Below, piece after piece: positions 20,815-33,200 of a DNA stretch of 64,000 nt. Numbering within the stretch: the first letter of the stretch is position 1; each line of letters opens with the position of its first letter. A program made the translations under genes and the position numbers. The DNA lies in assembly GCA_964023275.1 (NCBI GenBank), contig OZ029914.1, positions 13,870,341-13,934,340 of the forward strand, written 5' to 3'. The notes under the pieces are model-generated. The model saw only the letters and a program-made list of their open reading frames with translations, did not search any database and was not told the origin of the DNA. This DNA comes from Norana najaformis. Taxonomy: Eukaryota; Annelida; Clitellata; Crassiclitellata; Hormogastridae.

Positions 20815-21180
20815 TGTCATCACCAGACCCGCAACAATATCTTTAAAAAGTATTGTGTGGGATGGGCAGTCAGTGAAGTAGACACACGTGCATGCAAAGG
20901 ATACTGCCTAAATTTAGAAATACAGCCAACAAGGCTTTTACACTTGCATAAAGGCATATGTTCCAGCTGCCTAATCTGCCATAAACATAGATAAACAGAC
21001 AGACAAACACAGAGACAGACAGACATCCAATCAGAGAAGCAACGAAAAGGAGTAGTCAATAGCTTACGTGTTTGGAATTCGTGTTGAAACTGCCAGCTTT
21101 TGAAACCGTGCTCCCACCTAGCGAATGCAAATGAACCATTTTCAATAGGCATGCGTCTTTTCACAATCAATGTAGAAGAC
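20815..21180. repeat. dispersed repeat family E, copy 1
   Basis: It shares 'gtgggatgggcag', 'ttccagctgcctaatc-gccataaaca', 'acagac' tracts, 'gtggtcaa-acgtg' and 'aaaccgtgct-tcacctagcgaat' with 22800-23150. Non-coding. Confidence 0.6.
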
Positions 21181-21299
21181 GCTGTTTAATTTCTACTTAT
21201 TTTCGAAGATATTTCTTTTTGCTAAACCATGTTTTTATTAGTAAAATATTAGGGCATAACATCAGTTAAAGTAATTTTATAAGATGCGAAAGTGGTAAA

Positions 21300-21790
21300 G
21301 AACAAACTCTATTACCTGTGGACTTCTACCAATACTTTTGTATGAATTCAGATGTGCATGGTCACTATACACGATCATCTCATATGTATCATAAACATTC
21401 TGTTCACACTACTAATAGGCAGTTTAGTATTATAATATGTGGACCGTCATTCTGGAATTCTCTGCCAACTGTTATTACTAGCTTGCCAACATTATACCAG
21501 TTTAAAACAAATCTAAAATCTCATATACTCAATGCACGTAGTTAAGTATTTTTTTGGTGCTTAGTTAAGTGTTTTTTGTTTTGTTTAGGTTTATGCAATG
21601 ACATTGATTATAATAATTACTTATATTTTAGATTATTAATTGTTTTACTCAGTATTTTACTGTCACCTTTTTTGTAATCCATGATGTAAATAGGTGACCT
21701 TAGTAGCGGAACTGTTTGTTCCTTTTAGGTCAGCCCATTGGCACCACTGTATGTGACAGACTTTAATTGTGCTTGTTCATTCCATGTCGG
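21300..21790 (+). mobile_element. LINE 3' end (same family as 62190-63025)
   Basis: The frame reads SDVHGHYTRSSHMYHKHSVH, TTNRQFSIIICGPSFWNSLP and YQFKTNLKSHILNARS. The 3'UTR holds 'aggtgaccttagtagcgga' and 'tcagcccattggcaccactg'. It matches the longer copy near the right end. Confidence 0.8.
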
Positions 21791-21934
21791 ATACACGCCG
21801 ACACCTCTATTTTTAAGTAAGTTAGCTGACCTCCCCACGCATATTTTGTGTAAACGCATGACTTTAATGGTAAAGTAAGGTAAAGGTCGACGTCAACGAC
21901 CCTGGCAGCCATAAGATGTTAAACACTGGAAGCT

Positions 21935-22085
21935 ACTGCAATAAGGCTACCATGTCCAACATTAGGACGTAGGGGACACGTTCATTCCAGCTCCGTTGAT
22001 CCTTGAGCCGGCAATGGATGAATCCCAAGGTCCTGAACACGGGCCCATTTACTTTCCAGCATAAATCGTTACCAAATTTGACTGC
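21935..22085 (-). mobile_element. SINE B fragment
   Basis: It contains 'ggatgaatcccaaggtcctg', 'aacacgggcccat' and 'gcctggtgacaaagt' in the order of the full copies. It abuts the family-D LINE tail that follows. Confidence 0.65.
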
Positions 22086-22094
22086 CTGGTGACA

Positions 22095-22560
22095 AAGTTG
22101 TAATCGTAATCGTAATTCTGAGATTTCTACAGCGCCCAACGAAAGCCGCGCCGCGAGTACCAGCTTATTCACAGGCGCTCAGTCAAAACAAAATCGTTAG
22201 GCAAAAGGGTTCAGTTCCAAGTCAAGATCCAAAAGTCAGGTGGAGAGACAGGGTGGCAGCTACGGGTGGTGGTGTTTGGGGTTGAAGAGAGAGAGATGAG
22301 GAAGAACGGGTGTCAGGGTACAATCTGTGAAGGAGGAATGTTTTGAGCTTTCAATGAAAGGCCGAAGCAGAAATTGCAAGCGGTGGAGCATCGATGAGTT
22401 TGTATTATGGGTCAGAAAACTGTGGCAATTCTGGGGGGAGTTTATTCCAGAGTGGTGTGGCACGTGTGTGCAAACATTCTTCCCTCCACATCAGTTTTTT
22501 TCTATATTTCTCACCGAAGATTCATTTCCTCCAACATTTTGTTCCTGCCCTTAAGTCTTC
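22095..22560 (-). mobile_element. LINE tail, family D
   Basis: The reverse copy starts (plus side) with 'gtaatcgtaatcgtaattc', then 'tttctacagcgcccaacgaa', 'gcttattcacaggcgctcag' and the frame for the C-terminal LINE tail. The right end is diffuse. Confidence 0.7.
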
Positions 22561-22564
22561 CCCA

Positions 22565-22592
22565 CTTAATAATAGTAGTAGTAGTAGTAGTA

Positions 22593-22626
<34 letters not shown>

Positions 22627-22640
22627 GAACAATAACAAAC
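22565..22640. repeat. TAG/TAA microsatellite
   Basis: About six 'tag' units followed by about ten 'taa' units, then imperfect AAC/AAT repeats. Confidence 0.85.
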
Positions 22641-22659
22641 ACTAATAATAATAAAATTT

Positions 22660-23150
22660 ATATAGCGCCGTAGCACAGCCGAGGCCGAAGAAAAGGGCGC
22701 TGTTTAGGCTTTTCCCATTTAATAAGGGATCGGTGACCAGCTAGATCCGAGAAAGGGCGGCAAAACTATTTTAAGTAGGCAGGTGTATTACGTATGGATC
22801 TGGCAACGCCATACTCACAGCGAAACCTTTAAAAGCAGGTGCTCAGCGGGATGGGCAGGAAATAACATACATGACTAATTATATGCAAACAAAGAAATCA
22901 AGCGTCCGAAATGTAGTAATAACGTCAACAATCCTTCTCGTATCTGCAGGCAGCACACTTTCCAGCTGCCTAATCCGCCATAAACACAGACAGGCCGACA
23001 GGGACAGCCAAACTTACAGTCCGAAGGAATGTGAAGGAGTGGTCAACACGTGCATAGGATTCCTGTAACCAGCGCGCGATTTGATCTAATGGTCTTTTTC
23101 AAAACCGTGCTGTCACCTAGCGAATATAACTGACATTAATGAACCTGTTC
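22660..23150. repeat. dispersed repeat family E, copy 2
   Basis: It starts with a LINE/SINE-like 'tatatagcgccgtagcac' end and continues into the family-E body shared with 20815-21180. No coding frame. Confidence 0.55.
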
Positions 23151-23460
23151 TGCCATCTTGCTAATGCAATTAAAACATTTTTGAAAAGAATTATGGTTTT
23201 ACTTTTGTCTATGCTCAAAGAATTGTCTTTAGGTCCAATCCAAGGAATCTATATGGGTCCAATCCAGTCTTTATTAACGAAAAATTTGGGATTTAGAATT
23301 AAATAAGTAATTTTATTAGAGGAAGTAGAAAGGAAAAATATGTTCACTAAATGTGGCCTATAGTTCGACACCTCTATTTGGGAAGCAGTTACGCTGGTCT
23401 TTCTGATGCAAATTATTTTCTTGCGGTGCTACTTCACAGATTTACATTACACCAATGTTC

Positions 23461-23735
23461 CCAGAGGCGTCAATCATATGGGTGCCCCCGGAACCCGGGC
23501 TCAGGCAATATTTTGAGCATGAGAGCGCGGCCATTGGTTGGCCAGCAATATTTTACCTGTAAAATCAGTAAAAGGCAGCTGTGGACTGATGAAGTTCTCA
23601 TTCTTCCTGCATTAGGCCTATTCTTGACCCCCATACCAGAGGCTTTGCCTCTGGAACCCGACAGGGGCTTTTGCGCCCAGACCCCCACTTTAGGCCCGGG
23701 CCCCTCCAATGTTTACTACGGATCGACGCCTCTGG
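23461..23735. mobile_element. MITE-like element with 15-bp terminal inverted repeats
   Basis: It begins CCAGAGGCGTCAATC and ends GATCGACGCCTCTGG, inverted repeats matching at 14 of 15 positions, with about 275 bp between the outer ends and no coding capacity. A target duplication could not be fixed. Two partial copies exist at 18323-18473 and 20612-20743. Confidence 0.7.
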
Positions 23736-23749
23736 GTGGGGGTACCTCG

Positions 23750-23975
23750 TACCCCGACACACCTTCCTCTTATCTCTCTTCTCTACAACCCCGAACACTA
23801 CCCCCCCCCCCGTAGCTGCCAAGCTGTCTCTCCGTCTGACTTTTGGATCTTGACCGGGAACCGAACCCTTTTGCCTATCGATTTTGTTTTGACTGAGCGC
23901 CTGTGAATAAGCTGGTCCCCGCGGCGCGGCTTTCGTTGGGCGCCGTAGAAATCTCGGAATTACGATTACAAAATG
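23750..23975 (+). mobile_element. LINE tail, family D
   Basis: The frame at 23.71-23.91 kb ends SPSDFWILTGNRTLLPIDFV then LTERL and a stop. It is followed by 'gaataagctggtccccgcg', 'tttcgttgggcgccgtagaa' and 'attacgattac'. It directly abuts the MITE on its left. Confidence 0.75.
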
Positions 23976-24647
23976 TCAACATGATAGCCTAATCTAGACT
24001 TCAGTACTCCGTTCAGTGCAGACGTCCGCAAAGGGAGATGGGTTGGAGGGTACTGCCAAATGCGGACAAGGGGAACAAAGGACCAAAGCAGGTCATTTTG
24101 CAGAGGTCCTTTATGGATGACCCCCAAGTCTACAGTACACTCTAAACACAGCTGAAGAATAAGTGTAAACTTGTTCAGTGGGTGCAAAATATTTACATAA
24201 ATTAAGAGAAATAGTTACAGAATAAATTAACATGAAAATAACTTAGCCAACCCAAAAAGTTTCTCTCTTGTATGGGGGCAATTCCTCTACCACTTTCAAG
24301 TTAACTCAACTGGCTTCATTAAGTGGAAGCAAAATATTAAGACAAATTAAGAGAAATAATTAAAGAATAAACTTAAGTGAAAATAACTTAGCCAATCAAC
24401 AAACCCGTATATCTCTTGTATGGCAACTACTCTTCCACTTTCAAATTAACTCAACTGGCCTCACTGCTGGTCACACAACACTGAATCCAACAGTCTCATG
24501 ATAGATATTCTTCACTGGTCAGTTAAGGCACCATTGGAAGCCATTTAAACTGCGCCTCCCAACAGACTAAAAGTCATCTGTTTTATCTCGTTTTCCTACA
24601 TTCAATAGCTCTGGGTATTTTAAGTCATTACTATATTATTATTATCT

Positions 24648-24842
24648 TGGGGTATAGTATCCGATTGGTTAAAGCATTTAGCTTGTAACGTGGAGAGTGC
24701 AGGTTCGAACCTTCCCTCAGACGGATACTGCGTCGGTTTTTGAGCAAGTCCTTCACTCACAAATGTTCAAAGCCAATCGACTGATGCTTACACATTAGGC
24801 AGTGGCACTTACAAAATGCAGAAATACTAATATATTACTATT
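24648..24842 (+). mobile_element. SINE A (tRNA-derived)
   Basis: It begins with a tRNA-like promoter (A box in 'tccgattggttaaagc', B box 'ggttcgaacc'), then 'gagcaagtccttcactcaca' and a tail ending 'ggcagtggcacttacaaaat'. It faces a second copy immediately to its right. Confidence 0.85.
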
Positions 24843-24844
24843 GT

Positions 24845-25012
24845 TATATTGCATTTATTATGCACACAAGGTCAGGAAATCTGAGGTGTGAAGCAACTGT
24901 GAGTGAAGGACTTGCTCATGGTCCCAAAATAGTATACATCTTGAGGGAGGTTCGAACCCACACTCTCTATGTTACAAGTCAAACGCTCTATTCAGTCGGA
25001 TATCATCACCCA
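24845..25012 (-). mobile_element. SINE A, inverted partner
   Basis: Reverse copy ('gtgagtgaaggacttgctca', 'ggttcgaacccacactctct', 'ttcagtcggatatcatcacc') placed tail-to-tail with the copy at 24648-24842. Confidence 0.85.
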
Positions 25013-25379
25013 CAGCATGCTCAGCAAGTTTCTGAACTTCTTCCAAGCAGCTATACAACCTTAACAGCCACATTCTCAACACGTTAGGTCAACACTGTGA
25101 CCATATCAGGCTCACCACTGCCACCAAAGGCACAGTGCAGGTCAGCTGTGGGCCAACGAATACTGCTGTCTGGGAAACGTTCAGTAACACCATGTTATGT
25201 GCAAGACCCTGATCCACAGAACTTCAGGGTCATAAACGGCAGAGATAGAAGACTTCACACGTTGCCAAAGTGAACGACACGTACAACACCATCCTAAAAC
25301 ATGCGAAGATAACACAATCTGTGACAAAAGATATTTTAAGAGGTACTATGGGCACCATAATAAGTTCTCAGTAACTTTC

Positions 25380-25580
25380 CATTACATCTTAGACAGGTCA
25401 AACTTCAGCTGCACCTTACTCTTCTCCAGTCTGCAATATCAGGATCATCTTCTACAAAAACCTTACCTTCACCGATATCAGTCAATAATCTTACAAGAAT
25501 ATTCATAACCTCTGCCATCTTTGCTCCATAGCTGATCATAAAACTGCCTGCACACATAAACTGTTCACTCAAAACTAAAA
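25380..25580 (+). mobile_element. LINE reverse-transcriptase fragment
   Basis: It matches 53820-54000 over about 190 bp ('ttactcttctccagtct', 'atcatctt', 'acaaaaacctta', 'ttcataa'), which encodes a decayed LGIIFDKNLSFADHI-like block. Strongly decayed. Confidence 0.6.
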
Positions 25581-25689
25581 CTACAGTTAACATATCCAGT
25601 ACTTCACAGTGGTTCAAACACAGGTCAAATGACTTCTAAACCACTTATAATCCATGATATGTTATGTCACACTCATACTAGTAATTTAT

Positions 25690-25875
25690 TTATTTATTTC
25701 TGCATTTATTAAGTGTCAAAATCCAATGAACAAGCATCAATCAATGACACTGAGCAATTGTGAGTAAAGGACTTGCTCAAGGTCCCTATAAAGTAACTTC
25801 TCTGAGAAGTCTTGAACCCATACTCTCTGCGTTCAAGCCGAGCGCTCTATCCAATCAGCCACTGTGCCCTCAAGT
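25690..25875 (-). mobile_element. SINE A
   Basis: Reverse copy with 'gagtaaaggacttgctcaag', a degraded B box ('cttgaacccatact') and 'gagcgctctatccaatcagc'. Confidence 0.8.
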
Positions 25876-25999
25876 GACTCGGTGTATTGGCAAAAGAGAC
25901 TTGTTGCAATCACCATTAATTAAGTACAGGGATTCAGTTACTAGTAAATTGCATTACCATCCATTTGGAGAACCTTGAGCAAAATGTCATCAGAAACTT

Positions 26000-26930
26000 A
26001 CCTGACTAGGGCTGGAAGCTGAAATCAAAACAACACAAGCAGTAACAAACCGATTTTCATTTCATATTTAGTTGGTTTACATTTACCAGTAATCATTAGA
26101 CAGGCAGACTTTTGTGATTTATGCATTCCACAGATAGCAGAAAAGTTTGCAATCGACCTGAACTGTACAACATTTGAGCTTAGTCATTACTGACCAAATA
26201 TAATCTCTGAACTCTTGTGGAATCACAACAGAATTACAGCCTTATTATGCGAGTTTACAAGCTGAAGCGTAAAACATGACTCACATAACAATATAATTAT
26301 ATCAAGCTTGAGCAAAACTGAAGTGTTGCTATACAAATGTCTGAATAAATAACATATTATGTTACAAGCTTAACATTAATTAGTTGGTACCTTGCACCTT
26401 CTCCACCAGAAAACATTCTGTGAATTCATCTTTGAGAGCAGATAACAAGTTCGTCTCAAGAGATCCCAAAATTCCATCTCTGCAGCATTTACAAAAAAAA
26501 TCAGTAGGTAAATAACAAACAGCAAGATCTACGTCTGACTTAGAAGTAAACTGTTGCCAGTATTCATGCAATAAAAGGCAAACATAGCAAGGGAGCGAAA
26601 AACAACTTAGCTTTCGTGGATTGAAGAAATACAGTTTACGAAGACATTTACAACTGGTTCATGCTGTGTTCGACAGTTCACTGTGGGTCGATAACTTGAT
26701 TGATAACAGAGTTGTTCAGTATTTAATGTCATGCATTATTCTCTAGATAGCAGGATGAGCTTATAATTTGAAAATAACTGGCCATTTTATTTTTTATGGT
26801 TATTTCCGGTTTAGCTTGTAAGTCAACAACCAGCAAGTATGCTGCATGGGAATACCCAGGAATCAGAAGCTCGTATACGAAAGAGAGGAAATATAAAGCA
26901 CAAGTAACAAAAACCATTAACTATATCAAC
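26000..26930. other. no gene recognised
   Basis: AT-rich sequence downstream of WDPCP. One minus-strand frame near 26.39-26.49 kb has an acceptor-like TGCTGCAG, but I could not tie it to any gene. Confidence 0.4.
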
Positions 26931-26937
26931 TATAGAT

Positions 26938-26943
26938 TTTATT
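26938..26943 (-). terminator. candidate poly(A) signal of WDPCP
   Basis: AATAAA on the minus strand about 200 bp past the WDPCP stop. Position is plausible; not otherwise supported. Confidence 0.4.
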
Positions 26944-27141
26944 ATATTAACAGTACATTTTAACATTTTATTATAATAACCATACATTATTATATTAACT
27001 ATACCTTTTAACTATATTATTTCAGCAGCCAAAAATCCAAGTCGAGAAAGGAGGCTTGATCAGAGGGAGAGTGACTGCATGAATTGTTAAGATCGCCATT
27101 AATATACAACAGTCATAACATATGATTCATAACATTGAATA

Positions 27142-27249
27142 TTAAGTGTACAAGACAGACTCCAAATGTTGCTGACTTCTGCGTTGCATCCCACCAGAAG
27201 GAACCTGAGGTCTTTTGGACTGAAATCGAACATCTACGTTGTTCACCAA
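27142..27249 (-). CDS. WDPCP: WDPCP exon 21 (terminal)
   Basis: Acceptor TTCTGGAAATTACAG, then LVNNVDVRFQSKRPQVPSGG and a stop after SVLYT. Phase 0 agrees with the exon 20 donor CAA|GTGAGC. This tail has no clear vertebrate counterpart, as expected for the variable C-terminus. Confidence 0.75.
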   Translation of the reverse strand: MVNNVDVRFQSKRPQVPSGGMQRRSQQHLESVLYT

Positions 27250-30200
27250 CTGTAATTTCCAGAAGAAAAACAGTCAGGCTTCGTATAAGGTTCCTTATCT
27301 TTTTATCTCACTCCTAATTTGTTTTGTTTGAGTCACAACAGGACCTGTATCAAGTGAAACTGTTGTTCATTTCTTCATTTAATTAATTTTAACAACTTAT
27401 TACCCACAATACGTGCTTAAAATTTTAAGATTTTTTTACTGATTTTGCACACATCTTGTATTCAGTCACTAAAGATCAACTTAAAAAACATCCAGATACA
27501 TGCTATACAAATGCATTGATATATACATACATACACACATACATACATACACACATACATACATACATACATACATACATGTACACATACATAATACATG
27601 CATACACAGATACATACACACCAGGTAACTAGTAAAAAGAGCTTGAGGTGAAAAGCAACGGTCACTCAAACCCGAAAATTCTGTGTAAGCGTTTCTGAAC
27701 CTGCTGTACAAAAAATTTGAATGAATTTATATTGTTTTTTGGATTGAATTTTTTGGATGAATTTACAAATTTTCTGGTGTGTGGATCCATGAAACTGTGG
27801 TGCAGCTTAGAGGGAATACTAGTGAAGAGGAATATTTGTCAAGAGTTAGGCAAGAGATAAAGTAAAATAAAGTCTGATTCTTTTGTTACTGGTTCAGTGA
27901 ACAGAAACTTGTCTCCAAGTAACTCCTTAGAAAATATTCTCAGAGAATAAAGATGAGGCTCACTTGGTCCAGTGTTTGGTTAGTAATTCTGATGTCTAAC
28001 CAGTCATCTGAGTTGTAGTGTTCATCCAGGGAATTGAGCGATTCTTCAGATTCACAATATCGCAGAGACCCTAACAACAACAACAACACAGCCTGGTAAA
28101 CATTTTCAGTTAAGATACAAATCACAGTCAACAAACAACCTGCAAACAGACACACACACACACACACACAGAAGCATACACACAAAGATACATTTACAAC
28201 TACAGACAAACCAGTAAATATATCAATCACATTCTGGTAGTTGCTGTTGGTTGGCTTCTTTACCTGAGTACATTTTGACAGCAGTTCATATCCAAACTCC
28301 AGATTTCTTTGTAAGACATAGTATTTTTTATTATTTTTTTTATTAAGTGCTACTATCTAATGACTAAGCACCAGTCAGTGATGCTGAGCAACTGTGAGTG
28401 AAGGACTTGCTCAAGGTCCCTACACAGTAACGATCTCGGAATAGACTCAAACCCACACTTTCCACGTTACAAGCTGAGCAGTCTAAGCATTCAGCTACTG
28501 TGCCCCACAAATGCCCCACATATGCAGCACGTACATCAGTCCACCTTATAAGATGTTGCATTATTCATGAAGCATGAATGCAGATAAAATGACAAATTCA
28601 AATTTAAATTGGCTTTAGAGCACAACTTTGTTATCACATAACCTTGTCAATAAAGAAGCAGTTGACACAATTTTATTATGAAAACAATAAATACATACAA
28701 ACATTGTCATGTTTATTATAATACAAAATAAATACAAATATGACATATGAATATGACATATGAATACAATTTTAAAATATAAGATCATATTATATTATAA
28801 TTAAAAAAAAATAAAAACGCAAAGAAACAGAATAACGAAATTCCAGAGGTGCAACTGGACATGCCTTCTCCACCGAGGGACTCCACCTCCAGCTGATCCG
28901 CCTTCTGCTTTGCCACTTCGGCCAAAATCGTCTCCCCTCTGTCCCTCGCAGCAAAATGGATGTCCTGCAAACAGCATGGCTGAAATAAGAACTTAATAAA
29001 AAATTTAATCAAACATATATTCATACCCAAATGAATAGTAATTTCGTCAAATATCTTATCCAATTATAACGGAAATTTAATTCATTTCAAAATCTAGACA
29101 ATTTCGATCAACAGACGATCTCATCTCAGGCCTGAGAAAACTTCATACAAAGAGATTAAAATATCAACTGCTTACCATAAATAGATCTTTGGCTCCAATA
29201 TCAACTGCTAAAAGGAATGCCTTGTCAAAACGACTGTACCTGTAACATGAAAGAAAGAATTATTTGAAACAAAGGAAAAACAACAAAGGATAAAAACACA
29301 TGTAATTACAACTGTCAGAGGACAAGTACTCGTGATAACTGTAACTGTAATCTTGAGATTTCTATAGCACCCAACGAAAGCCACGTCATGAGGACCAGCT
29401 TATTCACAGGCGCTCAGTCAAAACCAAATCGACAGGCAAAAGGGGTTCGGTTCCAGGTCAAGATCCAAAAGTCAGGCAGAGAGACAGCATGATGGCTATG
29501 GTGGGTGATGTTTGGGATTGGAGTGGAAAGAGAGATAAGAAGAAGAAGAGGAGTGATAGATTTTAGCTCAACAACAACCAAGTTTCTGAACCACACAGGT
29601 GGCACAACTCTAGAGATCAATAAGATCCAAGCAGTATAGAGTGAAGCCAGATTCAAATCATAAGCCATCAAGTTACTGTTGCCAGTTTCAAATTTCTTTC
29701 TGAATGAAGAAAGCCCCGGGGATATTAAAAGTGCTGAACAAGGGGAACTTATTTAGCCTTGCCTGAAGTGTTAGAGGTCACACCTGTCCTAGTAGCCTTG
29801 GAGTGTTATTAATGTTACAAGACACAACAGCACTTATAGTGCATGCAGAGCTTTAAAATATAAGAGTTCTGATACTTATATACATACACACATAAATACA
29901 AACTTAAATACACACACACACACATATATACATACATACACACATATTTACATACATACATACACACATACATACATATACACACATAAATACAAACATA
30001 CATGAACGTTCTGACTCTAAACCTCAGTGCAGAATGAAAACATGGCCAGGAAATATTAACTCACCTGAGCAGAACGTGGAAGAAGCGTCTAGCAAGATGG
30101 CCAACTGCATCTCGGTATCTAAGAATCGTGGCCTCTGTGAGAGGTTTTGCAGGGGAGTAAAACAGACCCAGGGTCTCTTGGATCTTATCTGAAAATCCAT

Positions 30201-33200
30201 TGGCAAAAATATGTCACATAAGTTTGGCACAAGACATCAACTGATGACAACCAAACCCTTGGCTAATCCAGCCAACTGCATACAGTCAATCACAATCACA
30301 CAGTCACCAATTCAATCACACAGACACCAATTCAATCACACAGACACCAATTTACAATACTTCATATGTATTGTGCACATAACAAATCTTGTTATTGCAA
30401 TAATCACAATAACTTTAATCTCATGTTTACTGACAAATTCTAGCCATTTACTTCTCTGCAGACTAATTAGACATTGCCCTTGGCTGCTCAACATTTTGTG
30501 TCAGCAGTCTGCTTTCTTAGGAGTCAGAAAGAGGCACACATTTTCAACATCTTTTCATCTCTATCCAATGTATATATGAATGATCACAGACACTTAATAT
30601 AGATGCCTTTTCAGTGTCTCAAAGAAGCGATGCCTATTCCAATGCCACATTGTCTTAGGATCACCCTTCACTAACTTACCTTGTTATCCTACAGCCATGA
30701 CTTCTAACTTGGACAAAAAAATAATGGCAATACGAACAATTGTTTTATAAAGACTTAATGTTTAGAACGAGGTTTAACTCCAAGCTTTCCAATGCCTGAT
30801 TCCATAAATTTTGCACAGATAAATTCAAATTTAAATCTAAATTAGCAGCAGAATAAATTTCCTGACCTTCTGTTACAGGATCTAATGGAAGTTTGAGAAG
30901 ATGACTGATAATCGCTGACAGACAGGCAAAAGAAGTCCTGCTGTCCAAATTCCAGTTCATTGTGGACAGAACATCTATAGCCTAAAATACCAGAAAATTT
31001 CCAACAAGTTGAAACAACAGGTGCTATAAATTGATTAGGTTAAAGAAAATCGTGACATATACTAAAAAGCAGACCGCATTACTTTTAGTAAGAACCACAT
31101 TTTAGATCTTGACCTGGAACCGAACCCCTTTCACCTATCAATTTTGTTCTGACTGAGCGCCTGTGAATAAGCTGGTCCCTGTGACATGGCTTTCATTGGG
31201 CGCTGTAGAAATCTCAAGATTACATTATGATATATATACTTCTTACTTTGCTTAACTTAACTTTATAGACTTTATTTAAATTTATTTTATATAGTATATA
31301 CTACTCAATGCATCAACATCAACGCTAAATGCTTGGACCATTCATTTCTCAGATGTTTTATAGACTTCCATAAAAATATATTGCAACACTACAATAAATC
31401 CTTTCTGTATGATTAAAAAATTTAAAAGTAACCCTTTTAAAGCCAGTTATGCTTGCAAACTGTTGTGTAATTTGAACACTTTCTGCATGCTTCAATCTAT
31501 GACTAACCCACCAAAATCAAATTGTGACTTCAATGTATTGCACAACAAAGACCCTCTTTTTCCTTAATCACGATTCTGCCAGTATTTACCTCTGACAACT
31601 GCCTTGTTCGAATGTACTGGTTGACAAGCTGCAAGGGAGACAGCAGGCCCTGGTTCATGACCCCAAAGTAGAAAGACACCATGACCGCTGGTCCCCTGAA
31701 ATACAGTCTGCACTTTTACAGTTTACAAATACAGTTTGCATCATCAAACAGCTCTAAGCTGTGCTACCATCTGCAGTTTGTTGGATTTGCTGACAAGCCT
31801 TGGTACATCATTCACTGATACATCATTTGGCTATTGTGGATTTTGTTACTCCTGCCCCACAGTGTGGAATGCCTTACTGACTAGCATCAAAGATAACACT
31901 CTTCCAACAACAAGTGTTAAAAGGAAGCTTAAAACTTATATGATTAATAACAAGTGTTAAAAGGAAGCTTAAAACTTACATGATCAATAGGTCTGCCTAG
32001 ATTTCTGCGCATTCCTATTGATCTATAAACCACAATATTACTCGGTAGGACTTTCTTTAGGGTCATTGCATGCACCTTTGAGGGTGCTGATATGGTAACA
32101 TTTTTTTGCAAACCACATAATTAGCAGGCAAACTTATTTATTCAGGTAGACTTCACAACAGCAGTTACTATATGACAAGTGACAACAAGGCATCATCAAA
32201 AATACCTGTCAAACATGAGTGATAGGAGATCATTGCATTCCACCAGCGCATATTCGAAATTTGCAAACGGTGGATTCCAAACAGCCTGACAGAGTGTTGG
32301 CAACGATCTACAAGTATCACCAGAACAACATAAAACACCCAACAATCTTAATATTGCTGCATAGAATTACCTTCCCTGGCCAATATATACCAGTACCATA
32401 CTTTCCCACATCCAGTCTACATCGCTTTTTATGAAGCTTCTGTTTGATGCTCTCCATATCATCCACGGTCAATTGATCAGGCAGACCCAGATGTATTCTT
32501 CTCAGTTAACCAGTTGGCATTCTTAAAGAAGAGACTAGCCATCAAGTCATAGAACTGGGACAGTGGGACATATAGGCAGTAGCCCTTCCTCTGGGATCCT
32601 CCCACATGCAGGACCCACAAGGTGATAATACTAAATTTCCAAGTGGTGCCACTAAACTGGTCAACTTTTTCTTATTTCACGAAAAGATTCAATCAGCGGT
32701 GCTCTGTAACAGTGCAACAAGATCCGACAGCCTCCCATCCCTTCCCTCCCTCCCCTCTCCTCTCATTTCCTCTGCTCTGCTCTGCTCTCTTCTGCTCTCC
32801 TCTCCTCTCCTCAGATAGGGAACATCTCCTACACACTACACATTGCAAGGCAAGTGTTCAACTCACTTGAGAAAGGCAGACAGGGAGATCGTTGGAGACG
32901 GTCGAAGGTCAGTGGAAACCAGTTGGATCTGAAGCGGTGCTAAGGCCACGTCGAACAACTGCAACAATTCAAACATATATTTAATAAAATCCAACTTCAT
33001 CATTCTGATGACAAAACCCTTAAAATTCCCTTGTAGTACTTTATATTTCATCTCACTTGATATAAGCACTCAGCCACACATGCTACTATAATTTCTTCAC
33101 AATGTTTTCATGACTTTTTAAGACACGGTCATAATCACCTCTCATGGATTCTTGTCATACGGACCCATGCATAAGGAGTGCTTCAAACTTCATTCCTTCA

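Noticed and set aside
24660-24730. Possible functional tRNA gene
   Set aside because: A and B boxes are present, but the sequence does not fold into a cloverleaf with matching acceptor arm by eye, and it recurs in other SINE A copies.
26380-26571. Minus-strand frame DGILGSLETNLLSALKDEF with an acceptor-like TGCTGCAG
   Set aside because: Its phase does not fit the WDPCP donor at 27964, and WDPCP already ends in a phase-matched exon at 27142-27249. Could be an alternative end, but nothing supports it.
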